A stretch of 63,130 bases of DNA, from positions 1 through 63,130 of the forward strand of contig CAMHKU010000002.1 in the NCBI GenBank assembly GCA_946185805.1, read 5' to 3'. The notes beneath the pieces were generated by a model. That model saw nothing but the letters and a program-made list of their open reading frames with translations. It searched no databases and was not told the DNA's origin. Shown one piece after another: positions 35,056 through 44,089 of the stretch. Every line of letters starts with the position of its first letter. Position 1 is the first letter of the stretch. The position numbers and the translations under genes are program-made. This stretch comes from an uncultured Prevotellaceae bacterium (GTDB lineage Bacteria > Bacteroidota > Bacteroidia > Bacteroidales > Bacteroidaceae).

Positions 35056-35886
35056 ATGATTACATTTCCGATAGCAAAAATCAATTTAGGACTCAATATT
35101 GTTAGCCGTCGTCCCGACGGTTATCATGACCTGCAGACCGTGTTCTATCCCATACCCGTCAAGGATGCTTTAGAGCTCACGATGATGGACGACAGCTTCC
35201 CCTCGGCGGTAGACTGCGACATCAAGTTGACCAACATTCCCGTGGCCGGCGACGAGCGTACTAACCTGGTAGTGCGTGCCTATGACCTGCTGAAGCAGGA
35301 CTTTCCCCGGCTGCCCCGTGTGCATGCCCATTTGTGGAAGGGCATACCCACGCAGGCGGGCATGGGCGGCGGCTCCAGCGACGGCGCTCACATGCTGACG
35401 CTGCTCAGCGGGATGTTCGGCTTGGGCCTGAGCACGGAGCAGCTCATAGCCTACGCCGCGCGGCTGGGTGCCGACTGTCCGTTTTTTATTGTCAACCGTG
35501 CGGCTTATGCTGAAGGCATCGGCGAGCGGTTGCAGCCTATTGACCTTGACCTCAGCGGTTATTATATTGGTGTGGTGCGGCCCGACATTCCCGTGTCTAC
35601 CCGCGAGGCTTTCTCGCTGATTACGCCCCGGTGGCCGGCCAGGTGCTGCCGCGAGGTGGTGATGCAGCCTGTAGAGACGTGGCAGGGGCAGCTGGTCAAC
35701 GATTTCGAGCAGAGCGTCTTTGCGCTGCATCCTGAAATCGGGCGTATCAAGGAGCAGCTGCTGCAGCTGGGGGCGGTCTATGCCGCCATGTCGGGTAGCG
35801 GCTCCGCCGTCTTCGGACTGTTTCGTGAAGAAACGGAAATAGGCAAACACTTCACTGATGTGTTTACCTATTTCGCGCGGTTGTAA
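35056..35886 (+). CDS. ispE: 4-diphosphocytidyl-2-C-methyl-D-erythritol kinase
   Basis: A GHMP-fold kinase of the non-mevalonate isoprenoid pathway, phosphorylating CDP-methylerythritol. The opening FPIAKINLGLNIVSRRPDGYHDLQTV and the ATP-binding glycine loop PTQAGMGGGSSDGAHML (near 98-114) are canonical, and AAMSGSGSAVFGLF near 240 is the third GHMP motif. Length 276 is normal. It stands alone, transcribed from a promoter that leaves little or no leader. Confidence 0.96.
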   Translation: MITFPIAKINLGLNIVSRRPDGYHDLQTVFYPIPVKDALELTMMDDSFPSAVDCDIKLTNIPVAGDERTNLVVRAYDLLKQDFPRLPRVHAHLWKGIPTQAGMGGGSSDGAHMLTLLSGMFGLGLSTEQLIAYAARLGADCPFFIVNRAAYAEGIGERLQPIDLDLSGYYIGVVRPDIPVSTREAFSLITPRWPARCCREVVMQPVETWQGQLVNDFEQSVFALHPEIGRIKEQLLQLGAVYAAMSGSGSAVFGLFREETEIGKHFTDVFTYFARL

Positions 35887-35924
35887 TACCTCTGTTACCG
35901 GCTATGGGCGTAGCTGTCATGCCG

Positions 35925-36833
35925 TTATCTCAGCCGCAGGCCCATGCCTACGCGTAGGTCGTCGTCGGGGCTCATGCGGTTCATCTTGTAGAGCGACTTC
36001 AGTCGGATGCCATACTTCTGGGCTATGGAGTACATTGACTCGCCCTGGCGCACGTAGTGCAGGTAGTCCTTATACTCCTTGGGCGCGCGCTTCTGTTTCT
36101 TCTTCAGCCAGATGACTTCGCCCTCTTCGATGTAGTCGTCGCGGTCGCGCTCGTTGTATTTGGCTATCTTCTTATATGAAATGTCTATCTCCTCGCCGAT
36201 GGAGCGGAAGGTGTCGCCGCGGCGGGCAATGATGTAATAGTTTTCGTTGTAAATCTTGATGGGGTGCAGGGGCTGGCCGTTGTAGCCGTGGTCTTTGCCG
36301 TGGGCGGCTATGAACTTGTCGTAGCCCTTGGCGCTGTCGAGGTTGTAGAGGCGGTAGAGCTGTATGAGCTCTATCAGCCGGTTGGCATACTGCGGATTAG
36401 TGGCGTAGCCGGCAGCTTTCAGACCGCGGGCCCAGCCCTTATAGTCGGTCTTCTTCAGTGTAAACAGCTTACTGTAGCGCTGTCCGCTGGCCAGGAATCG
36501 GGAGTGGTCTTCAAACGACTCGTAGGGCGAGTCATAGGCGCGGAAGCACTCGTTGCTGGCATCGTCGTCTTTATATGTCGTGCGGCCCGTCCAGCCGTGG
36601 CACTTGATGCCGAAATGGTTGTTGGAGCGCCGCGCCAGCTCGCTCTGGCCGGCGCCGCTCTCTAAGATGCCCTGAGCCAGCGTGATAGAGGCCGGCACGC
36701 CCCAGCGCTTCATCTGCTCAATGGCTATATCCTTGTACTGGTCGATATATTGCTGGTAACGCTGGTTCCACGTCATCTGGGCGGAGGCCTCAACGGCGGT
36801 CAGCAGCAATAGATAAAACAATCCTTTACGCAT
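35925..36833 (-). CDS. glucosaminidase-domain cell-wall hydrolase with LysM repeats
   Basis: The 302-residue protein has a signal peptide, then a mannosyl-glycoprotein endo-beta-N-acetylglucosaminidase domain (PASITLAQGILESGAGQSELARRSNNHFG segment, the Glu being catalytic; also KAAGYATNPQYANRLIELI), then two LysM repeats (NYYIIARRGDTFRSIGEEI and LHYVRQGESMYSIAQKYG). It should cleave peptidoglycan glycan strands. I start at ATG 36833, because the TTG at 36854 lies inside the preceding gene's end. Same-strand neighbour upstream is the IMPACT gene, 13 bases away. Confidence 0.9.
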   Translation of the reverse strand: MRKGLFYLLLLTAVEASAQMTWNQRYQQYIDQYKDIAIEQMKRWGVPASITLAQGILESGAGQSELARRSNNHFGIKCHGWTGRTTYKDDDASNECFRAYDSPYESFEDHSRFLASGQRYSKLFTLKKTDYKGWARGLKAAGYATNPQYANRLIELIQLYRLYNLDSAKGYDKFIAAHGKDHGYNGQPLHPIKIYNENYYIIARRGDTFRSIGEEIDISYKKIAKYNERDRDDYIEEGEVIWLKKKQKRAPKEYKDYLHYVRQGESMYSIAQKYGIRLKSLYKMNRMSPDDDLRVGMGLRLR

Positions 36834-36846
36834 GAAAAAAACGGGT

Positions 36847-37455
36847 TTACTCAAATGACAGTTTCGCCAGTCGCTGTCGCAGCTGTTCGGCCTCAGACTG
36901 GCGGATGGCTAATTGTATTTCACAGGTGTTGTCATAAGTCTGGCTGACGATGCGCGGCGACATGTCCTTGACGACACGCATCACGTCGTTCATCTGCGGA
37001 TAGGCAAACGTGTAGCTGATGACCTCCTCTACCTGTCGCTTCTCTATCTGGCTGTGGGCGATGGCATCGGCAGCCGCCTCGCGGTAAGCCACGATGAGGC
37101 CGCTGGTGCCTAAGTTGACACCGCCATAATAGCGCACCACGACGATGAGGACGTCTGTCAGCTCGGCGGAGTTGATTTGCCCGAGGATGGGCTTGCCCGC
37201 TGTCGACGACGGCTCGCCGTCGTCGTTGGCTCTGAAGTCCTTACGCTCAGGGCCGAGCACGTAGGCGTAGCACACGTGGCGGGCGTCGTAATACTTCTTG
37301 CGGTAGCCGTCGAGCAGGGCCTTTATTGCCTCAAGGCTCTCTACATGGTGAGCAAAGGCGAGGAACTTGCTACGCTTCTCGGTGTAGTAGCCCTCGCCTG
37401 TTGATGAGATGGTTTGGTATTCGTCAGACATCATGCTTGATTCCTCATTGCTCAT
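36847..37455 (-). CDS. IMPACT/YigZ family protein
   Basis: The 202-residue protein matches the YigZ/IMPACT family: YTEKRSKFLAFAHHVES near residue 23, ARHVCYAYVLGPERKDFRANDDGEPSSTAGKPIL in the middle and VVRYYGGVNLGTSGLIVAYREAA. Eukaryotic IMPACT modulates Gcn2; the bacterial role is unclear. The start overlaps the DUF1015 stop by four bases (ATGA). Residues 1-7 are encoded by a GAGGAATGAGCAAT run similar to the pre-start repeats, so Met8 or Met9 might be the older start. Confidence 0.88.
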   Translation of the reverse strand: MSNEESSMMSDEYQTISSTGEGYYTEKRSKFLAFAHHVESLEAIKALLDGYRKKYYDARHVCYAYVLGPERKDFRANDDGEPSSTAGKPILGQINSAELTDVLIVVVRYYGGVNLGTSGLIVAYREAAADAIAHSQIEKRQVEEVISYTFAYPQMNDVMRVVKDMSPRIVSQTYDNTCEIQLAIRQSEAEQLRQRLAKLSFE

Positions 37456-38732
37456 TCCTCGCTCAGCTTATGAATGACCAGGCCGGAGCGCAGCTTGGGC
37501 TCAAACCAGGTGGCCTTTGGCGGCATGATTTTCCCGCTGTCGGCAATGTCCATAATCTGCTGCATGGAGACGGGATAGAGGGCCAGCGCTGCCCGCATCT
37601 CGCCGCTGTCGACACGGCGCTTCAGCTCGCCCAGACCGCGCAGGCCGCCTACGAAGTCGATGCGCTTAGAGGAGCGCAGGTCGCCGATGTTGAGTATAGC
37701 CTCGAGAATCAGGCGGCTGGAGATGTCGACGTCTAACACGCCGATGGGGTCGCTGTCGTCGTAAGTGCCGGTCTTGGCTTGGAGGCTGTACCAGTGGCCG
37801 TCGAGATAGAGCGAGAACTCATGCAGACGGCCGGGCTTGTAGATGGCGGTGCCCTTGTCTTCGAGGTCAAAGCTCTGGCTGAGCTTGCTGAGGAACTCTT
37901 CAGAGGTGAGGCCGTTGAGGTCTTTCACCACGCGGTTGTAGTCGAGGATGGTGAGCTGTGAGGCCTGGAAACAGACGGCCATGAAGAAGTTGTACTCTTC
38001 GTCGCCGCGGTGGTTGGGGTTCTGCTGCTGCTTCTCGGCGCCTACCAGGGCGGCGGCGGCAGAGCGGTGGTGGCCGTCGGCAATGTAGAAGTTGGGCATC
38101 TTGCTAAACTCATCGGTGATGGTCTGCATGTCGCCCTCGTCGCTGACCACCCAGAACTGGTGGCGGAAACCGTCGATGGGGGCTACGAAGTCGTACTCGG
38201 GCTCTGTCTGCGCATAGCGCATCAGCAGGCTGTTGAGCACCTGGTTGTCGGGATAGGCAAAGAACACGGGCTCGATGTTGGCGTTGTTCACCCGCACGTG
38301 CTTCATGCGGTCTTCCTCCTTGTCGCGGCGTGTCAGCTCGTGCTTCTTGATGCGGCCCTGCATGTAGTCGTCAGTATGGGCGCACAGCACCAAGCCATAC
38401 TGCGTCTTATCAGCGTCAGAGGCGGTGATGGGCGAACCGGCGGGGATGGTCTGAGCATAGATGTAGTAGTGCTCCTGAGCGTCTGGCACAAGCCAGCCAC
38501 GGTCCTGGAACTTCTGGAAGTTCTCGGCGGCTTTCTCATACACACGCGGGTCGTACTCTGACGTGCCTGCGGGGAAGTCTATCTCGGGCTTGATAATGTG
38601 ATACAGGCTCTTCTCGTTATCGCCGGCCTCGGCGCGGGCTTCCTCACTGTCGAGCACGTCGTAGGGACGGCTCTCAACCAGCTCTACCAAGTTCTTGGGA
38701 GGGCGGATGCCTTTGAATGGTTTTATTCTCAT
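37452..38732 (-). CDS. DUF1015 family protein
   Basis: The 426-residue protein matches DUF1015 (SbnI-like), found widely in bacteria: IKPFKGIRPPKNLV at the start, SRPYDVLDSEEARAEA, LYHIIKPEIDFP, and YIADGHHRSAAAALV with the conserved Asp-Gly-His-His-Arg near 220. Some members are serine kinases that use ADP or ATP; function here is unproven. It is coupled to the IMPACT gene downstream. The leader is an ATGGGTG-type array that abuts the start codon. Confidence 0.88.
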   Translation of the reverse strand: MRIKPFKGIRPPKNLVELVESRPYDVLDSEEARAEAGDNEKSLYHIIKPEIDFPAGTSEYDPRVYEKAAENFQKFQDRGWLVPDAQEHYYIYAQTIPAGSPITASDADKTQYGLVLCAHTDDYMQGRIKKHELTRRDKEEDRMKHVRVNNANIEPVFFAYPDNQVLNSLLMRYAQTEPEYDFVAPIDGFRHQFWVVSDEGDMQTITDEFSKMPNFYIADGHHRSAAAALVGAEKQQQNPNHRGDEEYNFFMAVCFQASQLTILDYNRVVKDLNGLTSEEFLSKLSQSFDLEDKGTAIYKPGRLHEFSLYLDGHWYSLQAKTGTYDDSDPIGVLDVDISSRLILEAILNIGDLRSSKRIDFVGGLRGLGELKRRVDSGEMRAALALYPVSMQQIMDIADSGKIMPPKATWFEPKLRSGLVIHKLSEE

Positions 38733-38797
38733 GGGTGATGGGTGATGGGTGATGGGTGATGGGTGTTAGGTGATGGGTGTTAGGTATTAGGTGATGG
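38733..38797 (-). repeat. CACCCAT tandem array before the DUF1015 gene
   Basis: About nine 7-base units (GATGGGT, later GTTAGGT and ATTAGGT on the forward strand) fill the entire gap between the HIT and DUF1015 genes and touch the start codon. Unlike most other arrays its sense strand is pyrimidine-rich. The same word lies inside the CotH gene at 49925-49955. Confidence 0.9.
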
Positions 38798-39223
38798 TTA
38801 TAAGTTAGCCTTAATTTTGGCTATCATCTCCTGATACTCAGCGTCCGTGAGATACACCTTGCCCGGGTTCATCTGGAATGTGCCGCCATAATCGGGACCG
38901 TCGACATACTTCGGTGCCAAGTGGAAGTGCAGGTGCGAGAGTTTGTCGCTATAGGCGCCATAGTTGATTTTCTCGGGGTTGAAGGCTTTCTGCATGGCAC
39001 GCGTCACACGGGCAACGTCGGCCATGAAGGCATTGCGGTCGGCGTCGCTGAGCTCGTTGAGGTCGTTCACGTGGTCCTTGTAGGCCACGAGGCACCGTCC
39101 GCGGTAGGTCTGCTCCTTGAAAAGGAATGCACGCGATACACTAAGTTCGCAAATCTCAATCATCAGATCGTGTAGCGTCTGATTGTTCTGGCAGTAGAGG
39201 CACTGCTTGGGGTCACTATACAT
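38798..39223 (-). CDS. HIT family hydrolase
   Basis: The 141-residue protein has the histidine triad HLHFHLAPK near residue 98 and an N-terminal Cys pair (CLYC) that may bind zinc. HIT enzymes hydrolyse or transfer nucleotides (AMP-lysine, Ap4A, ADP-sugars). The exact substrate cannot be told. Its own -7 box lies 36 bases upstream. DUF1015 and the IMPACT and cell-wall hydrolase genes follow in the same direction. Confidence 0.9.
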   Translation of the reverse strand: MYSDPKQCLYCQNNQTLHDLMIEICELSVSRAFLFKEQTYRGRCLVAYKDHVNDLNELSDADRNAFMADVARVTRAMQKAFNPEKINYGAYSDKLSHLHFHLAPKYVDGPDYGGTFQMNPGKVYLTDAEYQEMIAKIKANL

Positions 39224-39258
39224 AATATGGTTCTTTAAAGTTTATTGTTATTCGACTG

Positions 39259-39266
39259 CAAAGATA
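39259..39266 (-). promoter_or_regulatory. -7 box for the HIT gene
   Basis: The reverse strand reads TATCTTTG 36 bases before the HIT start codon. Confidence 0.6.
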
Positions 39267-39316
39267 ACAATAAAAAGTGAACCATAAAGTAATGTGAACA
39301 GCATTTTAGCGTTTAT

Positions 39317-42300
39317 TTACATATCGCCGCCGAAGCGCCCGCCCCCAAAGCGCCCGCCGCCGCCTCCACGGTCGCCATTGCGTCCGCCGCCTCCACGGCC
39401 GCGACCCATGCCCTCGCCCCAGCCGCCGCGGTCTCCAGAGCCTCTGCCGAAGAAGTTGAGACGGTAGCTGATGTGGAGCATGGCGTATGACGTGATACTG
39501 TTTATCTCGCGGTCGGTCCAGCCGTTGGCATTGACCTGGCGGGTGAAGTTCGACTGCTGGTGCAGGATGTCATACCACTGCAGCATGACGGTGAGCTTCT
39601 TGCCGCGCAGGAAGCTGTGGGAGAGCTGGGCGTTCCAGATAAACTCGTTGGTGTTGAGCGACTCGTCGCTATAGCCGCGCTTGCTGTACATGTGAGCGTC
39701 GGTAGAAAGGTTGCTGCCCCAGGGGAAGGTAATCTTCGTAGAGCCGCCGTAGTTGTAGTTCCATGTGGTGAGGTTATTGGAGGCCTGCAGGCGGTTCTCG
39801 GTGCGGGCGTAGGTGGTACGTCCGTTGAGCGAGATGCTGAGCCACTGGTTGCGGAAGCTGAGCGACACTGACGGCGAGAGGTTGTAGGTGTGGGTGACGT
39901 TGCGGTCGGGGGTGGCGTCGCGGTCAAGGTTGACGTAGCCTACATGGTGGTTGTAGTTGCCGCGCAGGGAGCCGCTGATGTCCCACCGGTTGAGCGTGTC
40001 GAGGCCGATGTTGAACGTGGCGCCGCCGTTGATGCTCCAGTTGCCGTTGATGTTGTCGGGACGCGAGATGCGGCCGCCGGTGGTTTCGTTGTAGGTCACG
40101 ATGTTGCCGATGCTGTTGCTCGTGCGCTGCCACGAGGCATTGCTGCTGAAGCTCCAGTGGCGCTGGTTCTTGGGCACCATGAATCCCAGGCTGTCCTCAA
40201 CGAGCGTGGGCTGCCGCTGCATCTGGAAGTTGGCCTGCAGGTTGGTGGTGAACGAGGGCTTCAGGCCTGGGTTACCCATTGAGATGTTCAGCGGATTGGT
40301 GTCGTCATAGATGTCTAACAGCTGCGTGATGTTGGGCTGCTGCGTCTGTCCGCGGAACTGCACCTGCAGGTTGGTTTGCTGGTTAAAACGATAGCGCAGG
40401 TTTAGCGTGGGTGAGAGGTTGGTAACTGTGCGCACCGTGTCGACGGGCACACCCAGATACTGCTGGATATAGTGCGACCGCTGTGGTTGCATCGACACGC
40501 CGAGATTGACGTTATACTTCTCGCGCACCACGCGCAGCTGCACGTCGGCATTGTGGCCGTGCTCCGTGCGTTCGGAGTATCGGCTCAGGCTGGTGCTCAG
40601 GTAGTCTTCATAAGGATTGGGCAGAAAACCGAAGAGCTGCGTCCACTCACGGTATTTCTGCAGCACGTCGTTGAAGGCCTCGTCAGTGTAGTCGGGAAAG
40701 TCGTAGGTGTTAGGGTCGTTCTTCTGGTGGCTGTAGCGGTAACGATAGTTTAGCTGTAGGAATATGCCTTGCAAGCCTCCACCGCCGCCTCGGCCTCCGC
40801 GTCCGCCGCGCGCGCCACGGCCGAAGGGGCCCCGACTACGCTGTGTGGAGTCGGCGGGTTGAGCTACCACGGGAAACAGGTGTAGCGGCTCGGTATAGGT
40901 GATGCCTGCCTGCAGGCTGAAGTTGTCAGACTCGGAGCGGGTGTAGCGGTTGGTCTGATAGGTGGAGTCATTGCCCTGCTGATTGGGCTGCTGATAGAGC
41001 CTGACGGCCGAGAGGTTGGCATTCTGGTTGTCGCCGTTGCGGTAACTCACGTTCATGCTCAGTGCCATATTGCGGCCGCGACGGTTCAGGCGGCGGTAAA
41101 GCTGCAGTTGCGAACTCAGGTCGGTACTGCTGCTATAGCCCATCGACTTGTTTTTGCGGCCGTTGACGATAAGGCCCTGCTCGTCCATCGTCTCCTTGCC
41201 CTCGTCGCTCAGCGGGTCGTCAACGTGTAAGAAGGGGTCTACATTGAACGATGCCGACGTGGAGGCCGAGCGGCTGTCGCTGGTAGAGAAGTTGACGTTA
41301 GGACGGAACGACAGCGTGGTCAGTGTGTCGATGGTCCACTGCAGGTTCATGTTGCCTGTCCATCCGTTGGTGCGTTGATAGCTCTGGCTGGTGCTGTTGG
41401 AGAAGGCGCCGCCGCGGGTGTTGACGAAGTTCTCCGACCCCGTGCGGTTCCAGTTGTCGGCATCGCCGTGGTTCCACGTCACACGGCCGCTGAGTTTCAG
41501 GTTGCTACCGTTCTCATAGCTTACGTCCAGAGCCGCCGTCTTCGTCTCGCGCTGGCCGTTGTTATTGCCGCGCCCGCGCCCGCCGCGGCCGGAGAAATTA
41601 CGGTCGTTGACGTTGTTGGCATTGCCCATGAACGTGTAGCGCATGTCGCCAAAGGGTTTCATGGCTGTCAGGCGGGCCCCGTAGCGGTGGTCAGTACCGT
41701 AGCCTAAGTCGGGGTTGGCCTGGATGCCGTTGCGTGCCGACCGCTTGGTGACGAACTCCAGCACGAAGTCGTCATTGCCGTCGTCAATACCTGTCAGACG
41801 GCTCAGGTCGCTCTTCTCATCGTAAGCTTTCACCTGGTCGATGACGTATGACGGCAGGTTTTTCATCACCGCGTCGTTGTTGCCGGTCATAAAGTCACGG
41901 CCGTCCATCTTGAATTTTCTCACCGACTTGCCGTTGATAGTGATGCCGCCGTTGTCGTCAATTTTGGCACCCGGCAGCGCCTCTACCAGCGCCTCTATCA
42001 CCGACCCTTCAGGCACGCGGAAGGCGTCGGCATTATATACCACCGTGTCGTCCTTAATCACCATCTTTGGAATGTTGGCCGTCACCACGGCTTCCTGCAG
42101 CTGAACGGCGTCGGCTGTCAATGACAGCGTGCCCAGGTCGAGGCTCTTTGTTGCCGGCTTCGTCACCGTACGCTCCTGTGGCTTGTAGCCCAGATAGCTC
42201 ACCTTCAGCAGGTAGCGAATCCCGCTGCCTCCCTGTCCGCGCCTTTGGGCTTCCCCCTCGGTTGCATTTCGTCTGCGCCCTTGGGATTCTTCCACGGTGC

Positions 42301-42517
42301 CTATGGTGAAGCGGCCGCTGCTGTTAGAGAGTGTACCCGCTACAAAGGTAGTATCCTTACTGCTTAACCGATAAAGCTGGACGGTTGCCTTGCTGAGGGG
42401 CTCCTTGTCGTCAGCGTCTACGATGCGACCAGAGATGGCCGCTTGTTGCGCATGGACGGCCATGCTCGCCCAAAGCAGACATAACAGTAGGGCTGTTTTT
42501 CGTCCTTGTCTTTGCAT
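39317..42517 (-). CDS. large outer-membrane barrel protein with Gly/Arg-rich segments
   Basis: The protein (1066 residues from ATG 42517) has a signal peptide, a carboxypeptidase-regulatory-like domain (ISGRIVDADDKEPLSKATV near residue 25), a plug-like segment (VIEALVEALPGAKIDDNGGITING), and a long beta-barrel, as in the Bacteroidota outer-membrane beta-barrel (TonB-receptor-like) family. Three Gly/Arg-rich runs stand out: near 310 (FSGRGGRGRGNNNGQ), near 575 (GRGARGGRGGRGGGGG) and at the C-terminus (about residues 1022-1066), where RGG-like motifs replace the usual aromatic end. The ligand is unknown. A strong hairpin lies upstream, so it is probably transcribed separately. Confidence 0.82.
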   Translation of the reverse strand: MQRQGRKTALLLCLLWASMAVHAQQAAISGRIVDADDKEPLSKATVQLYRLSSKDTTFVAGTLSNSSGRFTIGTVEESQGRRRNATEGEAQRRGQGGSGIRYLLKVSYLGYKPQERTVTKPATKSLDLGTLSLTADAVQLQEAVVTANIPKMVIKDDTVVYNADAFRVPEGSVIEALVEALPGAKIDDNGGITINGKSVRKFKMDGRDFMTGNNDAVMKNLPSYVIDQVKAYDEKSDLSRLTGIDDGNDDFVLEFVTKRSARNGIQANPDLGYGTDHRYGARLTAMKPFGDMRYTFMGNANNVNDRNFSGRGGRGRGNNNGQRETKTAALDVSYENGSNLKLSGRVTWNHGDADNWNRTGSENFVNTRGGAFSNSTSQSYQRTNGWTGNMNLQWTIDTLTTLSFRPNVNFSTSDSRSASTSASFNVDPFLHVDDPLSDEGKETMDEQGLIVNGRKNKSMGYSSSTDLSSQLQLYRRLNRRGRNMALSMNVSYRNGDNQNANLSAVRLYQQPNQQGNDSTYQTNRYTRSESDNFSLQAGITYTEPLHLFPVVAQPADSTQRSRGPFGRGARGGRGGRGGGGGLQGIFLQLNYRYRYSHQKNDPNTYDFPDYTDEAFNDVLQKYREWTQLFGFLPNPYEDYLSTSLSRYSERTEHGHNADVQLRVVREKYNVNLGVSMQPQRSHYIQQYLGVPVDTVRTVTNLSPTLNLRYRFNQQTNLQVQFRGQTQQPNITQLLDIYDDTNPLNISMGNPGLKPSFTTNLQANFQMQRQPTLVEDSLGFMVPKNQRHWSFSSNASWQRTSNSIGNIVTYNETTGGRISRPDNINGNWSINGGATFNIGLDTLNRWDISGSLRGNYNHHVGYVNLDRDATPDRNVTHTYNLSPSVSLSFRNQWLSISLNGRTTYARTENRLQASNNLTTWNYNYGGSTKITFPWGSNLSTDAHMYSKRGYSDESLNTNEFIWNAQLSHSFLRGKKLTVMLQWYDILHQQSNFTRQVNANGWTDREINSITSYAMLHISYRLNFFGRGSGDRGGWGEGMGRGRGGGGRNGDRGGGGGRFGGGRFGGDM

Positions 42518-42621
42518 TGTCAAGTCTGGTTGATGTATTATCATATATCCATTAGATGCAAAAACTTAAGAATGTTTAATCCCAGACAGTAAGAATTAAC
42601 TTACTTTTGCTTTATCAACCG

Positions 42622-42659
42622 AAAAGTCCCGAAAGATGTACGCATCTTTCGGGACTTTT
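42622..42659 (-). terminator. hairpin terminator after lpxC-fabZ
   Basis: AAAAGTCCCGAAAGATG (42622-42638) pairs perfectly with CATCTTTCGGGACTTTT (42643-42659), a 17-base stem around a four-base loop. It lies 20 bases after the lpxC-fabZ stop codon. The A-run and T-run at the stem base would let it act in either direction. Confidence 0.9.
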
Positions 42660-42678
42660 GGTAGACCGTATATGTGTG

Positions 42679-44076
42679 CTATTTATTCTTTACAATCTGT
42701 GCAGTGAAGGTAGCCTCGGCCACGATGTGGTCGCCGACGAAGATGTAGCCCTTCATCGACGAGATGCCGTGGCGCACGGGAGCCAGCAGGTCGACCTTGA
42801 AGATGAGCGTGTCGCCGGGCACCACCTTCTGGCGGAACTTCACGCCGTCAATCTTCATGAAGTATGTTGACCATCGCTCGGGCTCCTCCAGGGTGTTGAG
42901 CACCAGGAGTCCGCCGCACTGCGCCATAGCCTCTATCTGCAGCACGCCGGGCATGACGGGCTCTTCGGGGAAGTGGCCCTGGAAGAAGGGCTCGTTGGCC
43001 GTGATGTTCTTGATGCCAACGATGGTGTTGGCGCCGAGAGCAATGACCTTGTCGACAAGCTGCATGGGGTAGCGGTGGGGCAGCAGTTCGCGGATGCGGT
43101 TGACGTCCATGATGGGTTCCTCGTTGGGGTCGTAGATGGGCGCCTGGATTTCGTGCTTGCGAATCTCCTTGCGCATCTGGCGTGCAAACTTGTTGTTGAT
43201 GGTATGTCCGGGACGGGTGGCCACGATGCGGCCGCGGATGGGGCGGCCGATGAGGGCCATGTCGCCGATGATGTCGAGCAGCTTGTGGCGCGTACACTCG
43301 TTGTCCCACTGCAGGGGCTTGTGCTGGATGTATCCTAAGTCGGTGGCGTCGCGGTGCTCCACGTGCAGCATGTCGGCCAGCGCGTCGAGGCGCTCCTGGG
43401 TGGTCTGCCGCTCGTAGATGACGATGGCATTGTCAAGGTCGCCGCCCTTGATGAGGTTGGCCTGCAGCAGGGGCTCAATGTCGCGCACGAAGACGAAGGT
43501 GCGTGCCGAGGCTACCTCGTCGGCATACTTCTGAGGCGAGTCGAGGGTGGCAAACTGCGAGCTGATGAACTTCGACTCAAACGAGCACATAGCCGTGATA
43601 GAGAAGTCCTCGTCGGGCAGGATGGTGATGCACGAGCCGCTCTTCTCGTCTTTCACCTCAATCTTCTTGCGGATGATATACCAGTTCTTGGGAGCGTTCT
43701 GCTCCTCGTAGCCTATTTCCTGAATCTTCTCCACATACTTGATGGCGGAGCCGTCGAGGATGGGAAATTCTGGGCCGTTGACCTGAATGAGGCAGTTGTC
43801 GATACCCAGGGCGTAGAGAGCTGATAGACCGTGCTCTACGGTAGAGACGCGCAGGTCGTCGCCTTTGCCCAAGACGGTGCCGCGCTGGGTGTCTACCACG
43901 TTCTCGGCCACGGCGTCGATGATGGGCATGCCTTCCAAGTCGATGCGCTGAATCTTATAGCCCGTGTTCTCGGGCGCGGGGTTGAAGGTCACCGTCAGAC
44001 TCAGACCAGTGTGCAGACCCTTGCCAAACAGCGAGAAACTTCCTTTAAGTGTTCTTTGTTTCATCTCTTTTAACAT
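42679..44076 (-). CDS. lpxC-fabZ: bifunctional LpxC deacetylase / FabZ dehydratase
   Basis: This fusion, typical of Bacteroidota, joins the committed step of lipid A synthesis (deacetylation of UDP-3-O-acyl-GlcNAc) to beta-hydroxyacyl-ACP dehydration. LpxC occupies about residues 1-300 with SLFGKGLHTG, the zinc-binding STVEHGLSALYALG His and HKLLDIIGDMALIG. FabZ follows at about 310-465 with HRYPMQLVDKVIAL and GHFPEEPVMPGVLQIEAMAQ. I start at ATG 44076; ATG 44064 (MKQRTLKG) also fits. The start lies 13 bases after the lpxD stop, with a GAAGATTGAAGATTG run at the junction. Confidence 0.95.
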   Translation of the reverse strand: MLKEMKQRTLKGSFSLFGKGLHTGLSLTVTFNPAPENTGYKIQRIDLEGMPIIDAVAENVVDTQRGTVLGKGDDLRVSTVEHGLSALYALGIDNCLIQVNGPEFPILDGSAIKYVEKIQEIGYEEQNAPKNWYIIRKKIEVKDEKSGSCITILPDEDFSITAMCSFESKFISSQFATLDSPQKYADEVASARTFVFVRDIEPLLQANLIKGGDLDNAIVIYERQTTQERLDALADMLHVEHRDATDLGYIQHKPLQWDNECTRHKLLDIIGDMALIGRPIRGRIVATRPGHTINNKFARQMRKEIRKHEIQAPIYDPNEEPIMDVNRIRELLPHRYPMQLVDKVIALGANTIVGIKNITANEPFFQGHFPEEPVMPGVLQIEAMAQCGGLLVLNTLEEPERWSTYFMKIDGVKFRQKVVPGDTLIFKVDLLAPVRHGISSMKGYIFVGDHIVAEATFTAQIVKNK

Positions 44077-44089
44077 ATCTTTTTTATTT

